Position numbers and translations under genes: made by a program. The notes under the pieces were generated by a model. That model did not search any database, was not told where the DNA came from, and saw nothing but the letters and a program-made list of their open reading frames with translations. This document shows, in pieces, positions 49,650 to 60,772 of a DNA stretch of 64,000 nucleotides (its first letter is position 1; each line of letters opens with the position of its first letter). This stretch comes from Brassica napus (lineage: Eukaryota > Streptophyta > Magnoliopsida > Brassicales > Brassicaceae). The stretch lies in NCBI RefSeq assembly GCF_020379485.1, contig NC_063436.1, positions 29,200,423 to 29,264,422 of the forward strand, in the 5' to 3' direction.

Positions 49650-50669
49650 TATTTAGTGATGAGAACCGTCGTGTCAAGATGCAAAAAACGAGATTACGAG
49701 ATTTATATAGTATTTTTTCGCTTGCATACAAAGAAACAAAAAAATCACTTCAATATTTTGTGTAGCTTTTAGTCAAAAAATAATTGTCTAGCCCTTTTGG
49801 GGGTCGGCATGGTTTGTGTAATTTTCACTCAAATGTGTCCTAACGATAATTATTTGTAAATAATGTATACGTCGAATATCATTAGTTGATACAAGTTAAT
49901 GGCGACGAAGGTTGGCCACCACGGGAGACAATAAAAGAAGACATCGCCTACCAAAGTGTGAGAGAATATCCTATATAGGTCCCATAAATATACGTCATCT
50001 TGTAATAGAACCTGAACCAGCAAACGCCTTCCCATCTTTTGTTTCTTTCTGATTGTTTTTGCTTCTCTTTCCTTCCTGTTAAACTAGCACGAGAACATGC
50101 AACCATTTCATCATATTAGAGGATCGTTTAGGTTCAATCATGTCAAGAGACAATAAGGACTTAACATCGAAGGTGTTAGTTGTCTAAAACAATCAAGCAA
50201 CGTTATGATTAATCTATATAAATGATGATTTAAGAGATTCTGATTTTCATGGCTACATTGGCTTATTCAAAAATGTTTTAAATTTCTTTTTACAAACAAA
50301 CTCGATGCTTATTGTTTGCATGTTAATTCAAACTCAGATTGGTTTAGGGATAGCAAGCAATAAAATTTTAAAGTTAAACTAATTAATTCCTCATATTCTG
50401 AAAGGAATTTGTTATTATGTTATTTCCGATTGTTTTCTTAATTAACTCTAATTTGATTTATACGGCTCCATAGCCTCCATTTGTTTATTTGCATGTCCTT
50501 CTACATCATACAACAATATTAAAACTTGTCTCCATGACATCATAGATACCCTTTGACATTCATTTTAAAATGACATAAGATATAGTATTATTTTACAAAC
50601 AAGCCATATTGGCGACTATTGAATGCGCGAGCTATTGTCGATTCAAAGACATCAACTTCTTATAAGGAA
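49650..50669. other. Intergenic DNA, no gene seen
   Basis: No gene or element end is supported. Confidence 0.5.
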
Positions 50670-50671
50670 TA

Positions 50672-50928
50672 CTCTCCCGTTCCTTAAAAGATCTATGTTT
50701 TAATTTTCACACTTTTTAATAAAACATATTAAAATTTAGTTATAAATACATAATTTTTTGTACTTTAATATTTCCTATATTTTTAAACCAATAAGATTTT
50801 AAAAAATGCAATTAATATTCTTAAAATTCTCATTATTAGTTAAAAAAATTACATTGAAAATATAAAATATATATTTTTTTGAAACAAAAATTTTCTCTAA
50901 AATATGAATCTTTTAGGAACGGAGGAAG
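50672..50928. mobile_element. Stowaway-type MITE
   Basis: A 257-bp element with ends CTCTCCCGTTCCTTAAAAGA and (inverted) CTTCCTCCGTTCCTAAAAGA, flanked by TA at 50670-50671 and 50929-50930. It has the same general type as the element at 19554. Confidence 0.75.
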
Positions 50929-50930
50929 TA

Positions 50931-51847
50931 TAAAATTATATCAGAGACATAGAACATTCTCGGATGAATTATTAACGGGACGCAACATAGAATGCAATGA
51001 AGGAGTCTCGTGAATGTGAATATGGACTAGCAAGCTGCTTATTAATGCATTTCTGATGATAACAATGAGGTAACAAATTTTCATTAGAGATTTAATTTCT
51101 GAGCCAGAAATTTCAGGATCTTCTATCCATTGTCCAATATTTCATGATACATCTCATGCTTACAAATTGCACCATAGATTTCTGTTAGTTTTGTTTTTAG
51201 TGTTCATGTATTTAAACGTGATACCTTGCTTAAAAAAAAAATAACGACCCCAAAACAAGTAGAAAATTTTATTTTTTAAAAAGGTAATTAACCGATGGTA
51301 ACTTGGCGCTTAAAAAGTTTGAGATAATGCACAAATCCGTCGGTTTCTAGTTCAAATTTTAGTAGAAACTAATAAGTTATTATCGTTTAACCAGATGAGA
51401 TGAGACTGTTTCAAATCTTATTTGAAAACATGGGAGTAAACTATTTTTATTACTGTTTTTATCAAACTTTGTTGGGTTTCAAGACACTTCTATTCATAAA
51501 ACCCTATAATTAACTGCATAATGGACCACAACAAATAAAAGAAAAAACTGTAGGAATTAATCTATATAAAAAAACTCAACTCCGTAGTCCGCCATTACGC
51601 TACCAAAGTACCAATATTATTTTTAATAAATTATACATATTTGCAGATACATAAACTTAAATCAAATTAATAAAAATTATGATATTTCCCTCAATTATCA
51701 TATGCAAGTATGCATTGTATACAGGCAAATGGTAAGTACTAAGTAGGCCGTCAACCATAATAAACTTTCCAAGAAATGTCTACTACCATACAAAACAATA
51801 CAAGGTATAGAATAGTCAAAAATCCTGATCACAACCGGTGCTATAAG
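50931..51847. other. Intergenic DNA upstream of CIPK6
   Basis: AT-rich with no gene. The last part is presumably distal promoter of CIPK6. Confidence 0.5.
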
Positions 51848-51857
51848 GACACGTGTC
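51848..51857 (+). promoter_or_regulatory. Palindromic G-box/ABRE upstream of CIPK6
   Basis: GACACGTGTC is a perfect 10-bp palindrome with a CACGTG core, about 140 bp before the TATA box. bZIP and bHLH factors bind this motif, and it mediates ABA and stress responses in many plant genes. A link to CIPK6 regulation is inferred from position only. Confidence 0.5.
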
Positions 51858-51991
51858 ACTGTCGCTCTCCATGTACACCGAAGCCGCCACAATGAAGTCT
51901 CCCCGACATAAGTCGGTCAGTGGGAGTAGATAAACAATGTAATAACCACTAATAATAAGGGTACTTACGTAAATTCAAACCCGTTAAGTTC

Positions 51992-51998
51992 TATATAA
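51992..51998 (+). promoter_or_regulatory. TATA box of CIPK6
   Basis: TATATAA lies 281 bp before the CIPK6 start codon, followed by a CT-rich stretch (52060-52110) typical of plant 5' untranslated regions. Confidence 0.6.
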
Positions 51999-52145
51999 CA
52001 CTACTCTCTTTCTATTCTTTTCCGGTGAAAAAGAAGAAGAAAAAAAGGTTTTTATCTCTAATCAAGTTTTGTTCCTCTCTCTCCTCTTTCTCTCTCTCTA
52101 CTTCTAATTTTGAGAAAAAAGAAGCGAAAAACCTCTTTGAAGGGA

Positions 52146-52184
52146 ATGCAGAAAGATGGTCGGACTAACGCTGGTGAAGACTAA
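52146..52184 (+). CDS. Upstream ORF 1 in the CIPK6 leader
   Basis: A 12-codon frame (MQKDGRTNAGED, then TAA) lying in the leader between the TATA box and the CIPK6 start. It overlaps uORF 2 in another frame. It may reduce translation of the kinase; no conservation data were available. Confidence 0.35.
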   Translation: MQKDGRTNAGED

Positions 52185-52257
52185 GCTCTGTGATCGGTTT
52201 AACCGATCTGTCGGCGGCAGAAACTGCCACCGGAAACACGTCGGACGAGTTTTCTAA
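52156..52257 (+). CDS. Upstream ORF 2 in the CIPK6 leader
   Basis: A 33-codon frame beginning MVGLTLVKTKLCDRF and ending in TAA at 52255-52257, 15 nt before the CIPK6 ATG. The start MVG mimics the first residues of CIPK6 itself (MVGAKP). The short gap to the main start makes reinitiation inefficient, so it could repress the kinase. Confidence 0.4.
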   Translation: MVGLTLVKTKLCDRFNRSVGGRNCHRKHVGRVF

Positions 52258-52272
52258 CCGTTGTACAAAACT

Positions 52273-53586
52273 ATGGTCGGAGCTAAACCAGTGATGAAAA
52301 CGGAGGAGAATGGATCTGACGGTGGGGCAAATACCTCTACAGGGCTGCTTCACGGCCGTTACGAGCTAGGTCGACTTCTAGGTCACGGAACATTCGCGAA
52401 AGTGTACCACGCACGCAACGTAACAACCGGCAAAAGCGTCGCTCTAAAAGTCGTGGCCAAAGAGAAAGTCATAAAGGGAGGCATGGAGGAGCAGATCAAG
52501 CGTGAGATCTCGGTGATGAAGATGGTGAAGCACCCCAACATCGTGGAGCTCCACGAGGTCATGGCCAGCAAAACCAAGATCTACTTCGCCATGGAGCTAG
52601 TACGAGGCGGCGAGCTCTTCGCTAAAGTCGCCAAAGGAAGGCTGCGCGAGGACGCGGCGCGCGTGTACTTCCAACAGCTGATCTCCGCGGTTGATTTCTG
52701 CCACAGCCGCGGAGTTTACCACCGCGATCTCAAGCCGGAGAATCTCTTGCTTGACGAGCAAGGCAACCTGAAAATAACTGACTTTGGTCTCTCTGCTTTC
52801 GCCGAGCATTTGAGGCAAGACGGGCTTCTCCACACCACGTGTGGTACTCCTGCGTACGTTGCGCCGGAGGTTATATTGAAGAGAGGGTACGACGGAGCTA
52901 AGGCGGATCTGTGGTCTTGCGGTGTGATCCTCTTCGTGCTTCTCGCTGGGTACTTACCGTTTCAAGATGATAATCTTGTCAACATGTATAAGAAGATTTA
53001 TAGAGGAGACTTCAAGTGTCCTGGTTGGTTCTCTTCCGATGCGAGACGGCTCGTGGTAAAGCTTCTGGATCCGAATCCGAATACCCGGATCACTATTGAG
53101 AAGGTTATGGATTCAACTTGGTTCAAGAAAAGGTCCAAGAATGAGCCAGAGGTTCAAGATCTTGATCTCTCCGTGCACAAGTTTAAAGAAGAGACTGAGA
53201 CGCTAAACGCGTTTCACATAATCGCGTTGTCCGAAGGGTTTGATCTCTCGCCGTTGTTCGAGGAGAAGAAGAAAGAGGAGAATAGAGAGATGAGGTTTGC
53301 TACTTCGCGTCCCGCGAGTAGTGTGATATCTAGTCTTGAGGAAGCGGCGAGGGTTGGGGATAAGTTCGATGTGAGGAAGAGTGAGAGCAGAGTGAGGATG
53401 GAAGGGAAGCTGAGTGGTCGGAAAGGGAAGTTGGCGGTGGAGGCAGAGATATTCGCGGTGGCGCCGTCGTTTGTTGTTGTGGAGGTGAAGAAAGATCATG
53501 GGGACACTCTTGAGTATAATAACTTTTGTAGTACGGCTCTTAGACCAGCTCTTAAGGACATTTTCTGGACTTCTACACCTGCTTAA
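52273..53586 (+). CDS. CIPK6: CBL-interacting protein kinase 6 (SnRK3-type Ser/Thr kinase)
   Basis: An intronless gene of 437 codons. CIPKs are bound and activated by calcium-loaded CBL sensors and phosphorylate transport proteins; Arabidopsis CIPK6 is linked to K+ channel AKT2 targeting, salt and sugar responses. Kinase domain about 28-284: glycine loop GHGTFAKV (37-44), ATP lysine K59, HRD 150-152, DFG 170-172, activation segment ending APE 197-199. The regulatory part starts with the NAF/FISL motif [14 protein letters not shown] (312-325), which binds CBL, then the PP2C-interacting region (about 345-375). The ATG at 52273 (MVGAKP) was chosen because it matches the family N-terminus; the reading frame extends upstream without another ATG. 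All key residues are present, and the length agrees with Arabidopsis CIPK6. Two uORFs and a G-box lie upstream. Confidence 0.95.
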   Translation: MVGAKPVMKTEENGSDGGANTSTGLLHGRYELGRLLGHGTFAKVYHARNVTTGKSVALKVVAKEKVIKGGMEEQIKREISVMKMVKHPNIVELHEVMASKTKIYFAMELVRGGELFAKVAKGRLREDAARVYFQQLISAVDFCHSRGVYHRDLKPENLLLDEQGNLKITDFGLSAFAEHLRQDGLLHTTCGTPAYVAPEVILKRGYDGAKADLWSCGVILFVLLAGYLPFQDDNLVNMYKKIYRGDFKCPGWFSSDARRLVVKLLDPNPNTRITIEKVMDSTWFKKRSKNEPEVQDLDLSVHKFKEETETLNAFHIIALSEGFDLSPLFEEKKKEENREMRFATSRPASSVISSLEEAARVGDKFDVRKSESRVRMEGKLSGRKGKLAVEAEIFAVAPSFVVVEVKKDHGDTLEYNNFCSTALRPALKDIFWTSTPA

Positions 53587-54222
53587 TCTTTTATTAGCAA
53601 GTTGTTAAAATCTCGTGTGTTTTAGTTTATGTTTTGAAAATATTGTTCGATTCTATGTGATTCTTGTTTCTTATCGTTTGGATCGTGTAAAAATGTTTGA
53701 GTCTTTTCATCATTTGCGTGTGTTCGGTCGTTGCCGATTTGTTTGCGTCACGAAGAAAAGTGTGTTTGTGTAGTTTAGAATGAATGTCTTAAGGATTCCA
53801 TATCAATAAGTGATATTTATGACTTAAGAATGTTCAAGAGTCAATATGTATGCATTTTCGATGTCTCTTTCATTTTTTTCTTTTGCACGTCTCTTACGTT
53901 GGAAATGATTAGGACCATCGTCGCCATCTTCTTTTTTTTAACTCTCTCTCACATTGGGGGTAAGATTCATCATGTGTATACTGATGATGCCTGCCGACAT
54001 AACTCATTTGAATTTGTGTACGTTTTAACTTTATCGACTCTTCTCCCAATGTACAAACTCTTAACTCGAAACTATTGGTAAGATAAGTACCAAAAACATT
54101 AGCAAAGCTTGTGATGTAATTTGGTCAAGTCAGTGGCAAAAGGATTTGCTGGAACGTGGTACCAATTGTATTGTTATGATTAGGGATAAGATTATGTTTT
54201 TCTTTATTTTACACGTCTCTTA
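53587..54222. other. 3' flank of CIPK6, no gene seen
   Basis: Contains the CIPK6 3' untranslated region. A part at about 53960-54080 recurs in direct orientation at about 57485-57575, and 54172-54222 recurs inverted at 57437-57483. The reading frame at 53830-54081 has no recognisable domain. Confidence 0.5.
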
Positions 54223-56482
54223 GAGCATGAGCATTGGTGAACCCCACTTTGGGGTTCACCAAATTTTTTTAATATTTTTTTGTGGGCCCATAAACAGTTA
54301 TGAACCCGAATTTGTTGTTTTCTGCATTAGTGAACCCGAAGAAAGAGTTCATATGAATAAAATAATAATATTTTTTATTTTTTTTTAAATTTAAAATTAT
54401 TCAGAATACATGAATAAAATATTAAAATATATTATAAAATTTATGAAAACACTTTATTCAACCTATGTTTTAGTTTTGGAGTTTAAGTTTTGGTTTTGAG
54501 ATATGTTTTAATATTTTGGTTTGTGTTTTCAGATGTAGAAAAGCTATGTTAGAGTTTTGGAGTTTATGTTGTTTCTTAACTTCAATTCAATTCATAGAAA
54601 CATTTTGTTCGATGATCAGTCTACGCATTCAACAAAGGAATTAAGTTCGAGAATGTTTAACTTAGGATAAAAGTTCACATAGAAAAACCATTCAAGTTTT
54701 ACAAACCGAAATACATAAGTTGATAAGTTGCTAATGAAACAAAAGGAAACAAGTTAAGATGATAGAGAGGAAAGACCGCAAAAGAGCCATCTAATTTCGT
54801 GAGGTAGAAGCAATGCTACCTGTAGAAGAAGAGAACACAAGTTAAAGCAGAAGCAAAGTAGTAACATTGAAGATATAGACAACACAAACAAGTCAAATGA
54901 GAAGACTTACCATCGATTCTGCTGAAGTGCTTGATCAGTAGTTCAGTACACTCTTTCCTTTCCGGACATACACACAGTAATGGAGTTGTCGTCCCGTCTC
55001 CAACCACGTTGAACACAAACAAATCTCCGTTGGTGCATCTGTTATCACGACAGAACTTTCTCCACCCTCTGCTGATGTAATATGCGCCGTCTGATTCGCT
55101 AAATCCGAAGCGCGTAGTCCATGACTTTCCCTCCTTGTTGACAAGTTTGACCTCTTTGCATTGTTGGTTCAAAGCACCACACCTCATAGCTTCCACAGGA
55201 AGAAACTACAAACACATACATAACATCAGCCAAGAAGCAGTACTAGAATCACACAATAAATAACTAAATTTTACTCACCATTTTGTCGTCCTTTTGATTT
55301 GTAGGAGTAACCTCAGCCAAGAAGCAGTAGTCGTATGAGAAAGTAGGAGCATCATCCGCGTCGGACCACAGAATCTCACAACAGCTAGGACCAAAAGGAG
55401 TCACATGAAAGACCATGTCTCCTTCGTGTTTGAAGATGACAATGTCACCGATTCGAAGATCATGTGCTTCGGTGAACTCTTTCCAACCTTTGGTGAGTGT
55501 CCTGCCTTCTCGGATCACCTCCCAAATTTGATCCGAAGCGTCCGATCTTAGCTTCCATGGTTTATTGATCTCAGCCCCTTGTATGTGTTTTGAGTAGAAG
55601 TCAAGTGGTATTGCCACGCCACTGTGAAAACCAGGAAGAAGAGGCTTGAAGAAATGAGGTTCTCGGGGAGTTTCCATCTGCAACAATCGAGTTCCAATTA
55701 CATGTAAGAAACAAAGAAGATGAGAAAGACATGTCCCGGTTCAGTCAAAACCGGAATCATCCAAATTATTCTCTACCGCTATTACATGAGTGGCTCGATG
55801 GAAGCAATCCATCGCCTAAAGTATGGTCCTATTATCGTATGGCCAAGGTAACAACAACTCTATTCCGACTAGAAATCTAACCAAGAACCAACGAGTTTAC
55901 GCTTTGGTCATTACTACGAGCCACTACTTAGTTACTAACTGAAGTGAATATAACCTCTAAACCCCTCTATCGATTTGAAATTTCACAGAAACTAACCCTA
56001 ATGAAACGAGCATGCCGATTTACATCAATTAATCGAAAACCCTCTATCGATTTTGAAACCCTCAAACAAAAAATCCCCAAATCGATTTAAAACCGAAACA
56101 CAAAAAGATGGAGAGGAGGTGGAGAATTCTACCGTTCAACTCAATACTCACCTAAGAGGTGGAGAAGAGAAACCAGAGTGGATTTGCTGGAGAATACCGC
56201 CGGAGATGGAGGTCGCACAGAGAATCGCCTCAGAGAGAAAAAAACCCTAGCTTTTACGGAGATGAGAGAAATGAATCAAGACGCCGAGACCCTTCTTTCT
56301 CTCTCGCCAACGCGGAAAGGAGAAGCCACTGAGAGGAGGACACGTGGCTTGAACCCGCCCCTTACGAGTTCAACCGTAAGGCCCGGTTCGGCGAAACAAA
56401 CCCTTTTTTTATGTGTTTTTAATCAATTGGGCCTATGAACTCGAGCCCGTGAACCCCGCATGATACCTCAATGCGCATGGTC
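54223..56482. mobile_element. Harbinger-like element carrying a complete B3 gene
   Basis: The ends are imperfect inverted repeats: GAGCATGAGCATTGG on the left, and GACCATGCGCATTGA (inverted) on the right. TTA is present on both sides (54220-54222 and 56483-56485), the 3-bp duplication typical of PIF/Harbinger. A perfect 10-bp stem hairpin lies just inside the left end (54236-54260). There is no transposase. The interior is almost filled by a B3-domain gene on the minus strand, including a 5' untranslated exon. A related inverted sequence at 57405-57481 lacks the element. Confidence 0.5.
54791..55677 (-). CDS. REM-type transcription factor with two B3 domains
   Basis: Three coding exons, 55677-55279, 55205-54911 and 54819-54791, joined by GT-AG introns, give 240 residues. 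The first B3 domain (about residues 5-95) begins HFFKPLLPGFHSGVAIPLDF and continues RTLTKGWKEFTEAHDLRIGD. The second (about 134-230) reads SWTTRFGFSESDGAYYISRG and then FCRDNRCTNGDLFVF. B3 domains bind DNA in the nucleus; this resembles the small REM genes of the Arabidopsis At4g31610-At4g31690 cluster. The ATG at 55677 directly follows an acceptor; an untranslated exon ending 56152 with donor GTGAGT (56151) suggests a 5' leader intron. No lesions are seen. The whole gene is inside a Harbinger-like element. Target genes are unknown. Confidence 0.85.
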
Positions 56483-56607
56483 TTATATTTGGAATTCTAA
56501 AGGACATCATCTTTTGTATCTCTCTCTATTGGGGTTATGTAGATCAGTTCTTTTAATCATTTTTATTTTATGATCCAGTTTATAATGACGACGATGGTCC
56601 TATGGGG

Positions 56608-57416
56608 TTTTTTTTTTTTTTTTTCACTGGTATTTTATTAAAAGGAAAAAGGCCCAACTAGGCCCATTCCATAACAACAAGAGACAACAGGCCTAATAAA
56701 CGGGTCAGACTGTACAAACCGCTCTGGGCCTAAAGCCCAAAACGAAAACCGGATGAGGAAGGAACTGACAGCTTGCCCACCACGTGTACGAACGCCCAGC
56801 ATCCTGAGACACGTGTCAAGGCGAGAGTCAGCCATCTTTCACCGGCACTGCAACGGAGAGGCGACGGACTTCCGCCGTCAGCAGAACTGAAGCCGATGAA
56901 GAAAGAAACTCAGACAGAGCCTTCTTCACGGTTAGCCAAATCGCTTCCGGACCAGCCATTTCCAAAAGATTCAATCGTCTTCAATCATCCCTTAACCATC
57001 AATCTTCCAACATGCAAATCAGACCGACGAGGTCAAGGAAGGAGAGTCGATTGGGAAGAAGAAGAGCAGAAACGCCGGCCAGACTAAACCGGGATAACCC
57101 CGATGAAAAGCCGCCGTCAACACCAAAGACGCGTGACGCGGAGCCAAAAGCCGGCGATACGGAGCTGAGAAATACTCCGCATCCCAAAGTCAAAAGCCAG
57201 TCGTTTTCCGCCGGAGAAGAACGCGAGAACGCCGGAGACGAAAGCCGGTCGGATGGACCGTAACCGGAGAACAAAAAGAGAGACCTCTCTCACTCTCAAC
57301 ACAACTCTAACCTCTCTGAAAGATATGGATTGATAAGAGAGGAAAAGATCGAGAGAGAACTCTCTCTCTAGGAGAGGAGAGAGACTCCCTTTGTTTGTTG
57401 TAATCCGTATTACAAT
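56608..57416 (-). mobile_element. Short poly(A) retroposon, copy 2
   Basis: Same family as 34475-35251, opposite orientation. Read on the minus strand it has the same CT/GA-rich start (CTCTCTCCTCTCCTAGAGAG), a GC-rich body, a GGCCCA-rich end and 17 A residues (T at 56608-56624). Flanks are GTCCTATGGGGT (56597-56608) and GTCCTATGGAGT (57417-57428), a 12-bp duplication with one mismatch. No reverse transcriptase is encoded. Confidence 0.7.
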
Positions 57417-57428
57417 GTCCTATGGAGT

Positions 57429-60400
57429 TTCAAATATAAGAGACGTGTAAAAGAAAGAAAAACATAATCTTATCCTAACATAAGTTTGATGAGTATATTG
57501 ATGCGTGTCGACATAACTCCTTTACATTTTGTCTACTTTTCAACTTTGTCTTCTCACTATGTAGAACTACCAATATTAACTGATAACATTTTGCAATATA
57601 AATAATAAAAATTAAATTCAGTTTTTAACTTTTAAATTTGGATTATAGCTCAAAGTCAAAAGTTGTCTCGATTATACGACTAGTGATGGATTTGTTTTTT
57701 CATTTATCAAATATGAGTGGGGAAAAGAATTACTTGATTTGTTGAAGATAAAATATTGTGGAGTAGAAAAGAAGATGTATCTTGATAATATTAAAAGTAA
57801 GAAGGAAGATGAGGTGGGCAGCAAAAGTAAAGTACAAAGTTGCATGATTGAGATGGATGTTTCATGACCATATTATATATATATTATCTGATTTACATTT
57901 TATTAACAAAGTTTCATTCTGTCAAAAAAGGTCTCATTATCCTTTTTAACATGTGATCAATTATACGAAAATTCAAACTAGCTAACTCTTGGTTTACTAA
58001 TTACAGACTTTAACTATTGGCATTTTTCTTGGTCACTGTAGAAACCTTGAACGATGTTTTGTAAAAACTTTAAACGATGATAATATACGTTGCTAATCAA
58101 ATATCACATATAAATGTATGAGTTTCACCTGTCTATAATCTACTGATCTACATAGGATTGGATATCGATGTAGTCATGTGGACACAAAGTCAAGTCCTAT
58201 TGGGATTTACAAGTTACTTCAAGTCGATGTTTTAAGTTGATTGATAACTAATTTGCAACTGATTTAACAGATTGAATTTGTAAATCGTGTTAAGGGAATA
58301 AGGCTCACTTGATGATAGAAAGCTCTGGTTACCAAATTACCTAAGTCTTTTTTCCCTGTAGAAACTCATGTGGGTATTCTGTTGTTGTTCATCGAGAGTG
58401 CTTCAAGTTGTAGAAAGGGAAGACTAAGAGTTAGATCGGATTTTATAATACATAAACGATCAAATGGAGTTTTTTTTGTTGGCGAAATGGAGTTATTTGT
58501 TCTGTGACTGTGCTTCTGTGTAACAATGTCGCAACTTGCCAATTTATTTTTAACATCTTAAGTATCTTTGGAAATAATATAAGGAAAATAATAGAGAGGG
58601 GAAATTTATTTAAAATTATTAGTGGAAGTTACATTGGTCCGGATGATGCATGTGGGAACTGTGGGACTAGAGAACCTGCAGGCTACAGTTAAATGGTTTG
58701 ATTTAGTGATAACAGTTCACTAAAAGCAAGAGTGCTTTTGTATATAAACCCAAAAAGTTAGAATACTTTACATGTCTTCTAATGTGGGTTGCCTGCACGA
58801 AACATCTCATTTCTTATCTTACTTTCTTCAGCATTAATTATGGGACTAGTGAGTCTGGTGCCACATAACTGGGTCTCAAGAAGATGTATTGACTATCCAT
58901 ATTTGAGCCCAAATACTGGTTGGAATCTAATAGGCCTAACTTTGAGCCAATTCAGATGCTCTTTCATTGAATCGTTCACGATCTTCATTGTCTCGGATTA
59001 TAATACTTGAAGAGATTGATCACCAAGGCAATCAGCAACAAGAGCATACGACATACAAACGACCGAACAATTCATTTCATGAACCATGGCTATGACTTAT
59101 GAGCCCTGCATGTTACTTTGTTTCATTTACAGTATTCTACTATTTTACGTTTGAAAAAGATACTATAACATAATATAGTTAAACATATGGCAGTGTATTG
59201 AAACAAGCATGTTATGAGTCTTATAAGTTATTACTTACGAGACACATGTGATACTGGTTGCTTAGTCCCACCTACAGTATTTCTACTCGCATTATAATCT
59301 ATATATAGAGATCACAGACATACAAATTTAGAAGTAGTACACCATGTTTGTGAAAGATAAAAGGGGAAATAAAAAACGTGGACAAATGAGATGTAGATAA
59401 GTGTTGTCTAAAGCTATGGAAAATATATAAAAATAAAGTGAAATAGCTTTTGAGTTTTCATAGGTTTAGAACAAGAGATGTCCCTAACTATTATCATCCT
59501 TCTTTCATTTTTTTTTCAAATTTTCGTTCCTTGTCTTTTTCAATCATTTGTTTGAACTCTTCTGTTTTTAACTTCTCCCATTATTTGTTGGAAAAAGAAC
59601 TTCACAACGCTAAATTTTATCATGTGCGAAAGAATCATAGCTAGATTAGTGTTTTTACTAATCATGTATGTACCATTTTTACCGGCCCAAACCAAGAATA
59701 AGTATACACACAACACCAGGATCCTGATATTTTTTGTGTACAGTTCATTTTCGAAGTAGAAAAAAATGGGACACTGATCTCATTGAAGAAAAAGGAAAAC
59801 ATAATATCATTTTCTTATGATTTATCTTAGTTGGGAAATACAATATACATTTGTCATTCATGATATATGTTATAATCTTTAAACTTCAATTTTTCTCTCT
59901 TTGTACTCTTTTGTCATATAGTTTACATGTTCATTTTTGAGAGTGAAGACATACTTCAAATTAATTTGTTGTCCTCTTTCTCTCAGTCACTTCTTAAAGT
60001 ACACTTGGTTGATCATATCTTATCCTTGAAGATGCCTCCTCTCTTTTTATATTGTTTAATTTATTTTTGTGTGAATGGCCACCTCGTCTGTTTAATATAT
60101 TTAATCGTCGTGTTAGATTAATGATATGTTTTGTTAGAGTATCAAACCGATCTGAAACGAAAACATTATACCTTATGTCTTAAAAAAATCAATGGTTTGT
60201 AAATCGAATAGGCCAAGAACACCAAATAAGGTAACTAGAGTTTTCTTTTAATTAGTTGTGGATTTGGCTCGGTGAAACTGAGAGAGGAGTGCTAAAAGAA
60301 AACACGTGGTTGGTGAACATAATAAAAGGCCTTCAAATGTCGACAACAAAGGTACAAACCAATACACATACACAAAATCGAAAGCACAAAAAAGGAGAGT

Positions 60401-60502
60401 GTTGAGTGGTGGACATTCAATCTTCTTTAGGCTCCAGATTCAAACTCGAGACAAACAAAACCCACCCGCTCACTATGTTAAGTTAAATATTAACCCAACA
60501 AA
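57429..60502. other. Intergenic DNA, no gene seen
   Basis: Short reading frames (58504-58692, 58789-59010, 59450-59644, 59927-60121) show no domain or good gene structure. The first 150 bp are related to the CIPK6 3' flank. Confidence 0.5.
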
Positions 60503-60772
60503 TGGTACAAAGGGAAAACGACCTATTTCCACACCAGAAGTTTCATATAGTAACAGTTCCACACGATCTTTCAACCTCGTCTTAATTGCACATATATAGA
60601 AGTTGTACAACCTATTTCCCCACAATGTCAAAGTTCGAAACCCGAACCCACATGGCTTCGGTTATTCATCAATTTAGTGGTTCAGAAGAGGTAACCAAAC
60701 CGAAAAACATAAAATAACCCGACCAGAGATGCTATTTTAACCCGGTTGGAATCCAGTTTTAAAAACCCCCAA

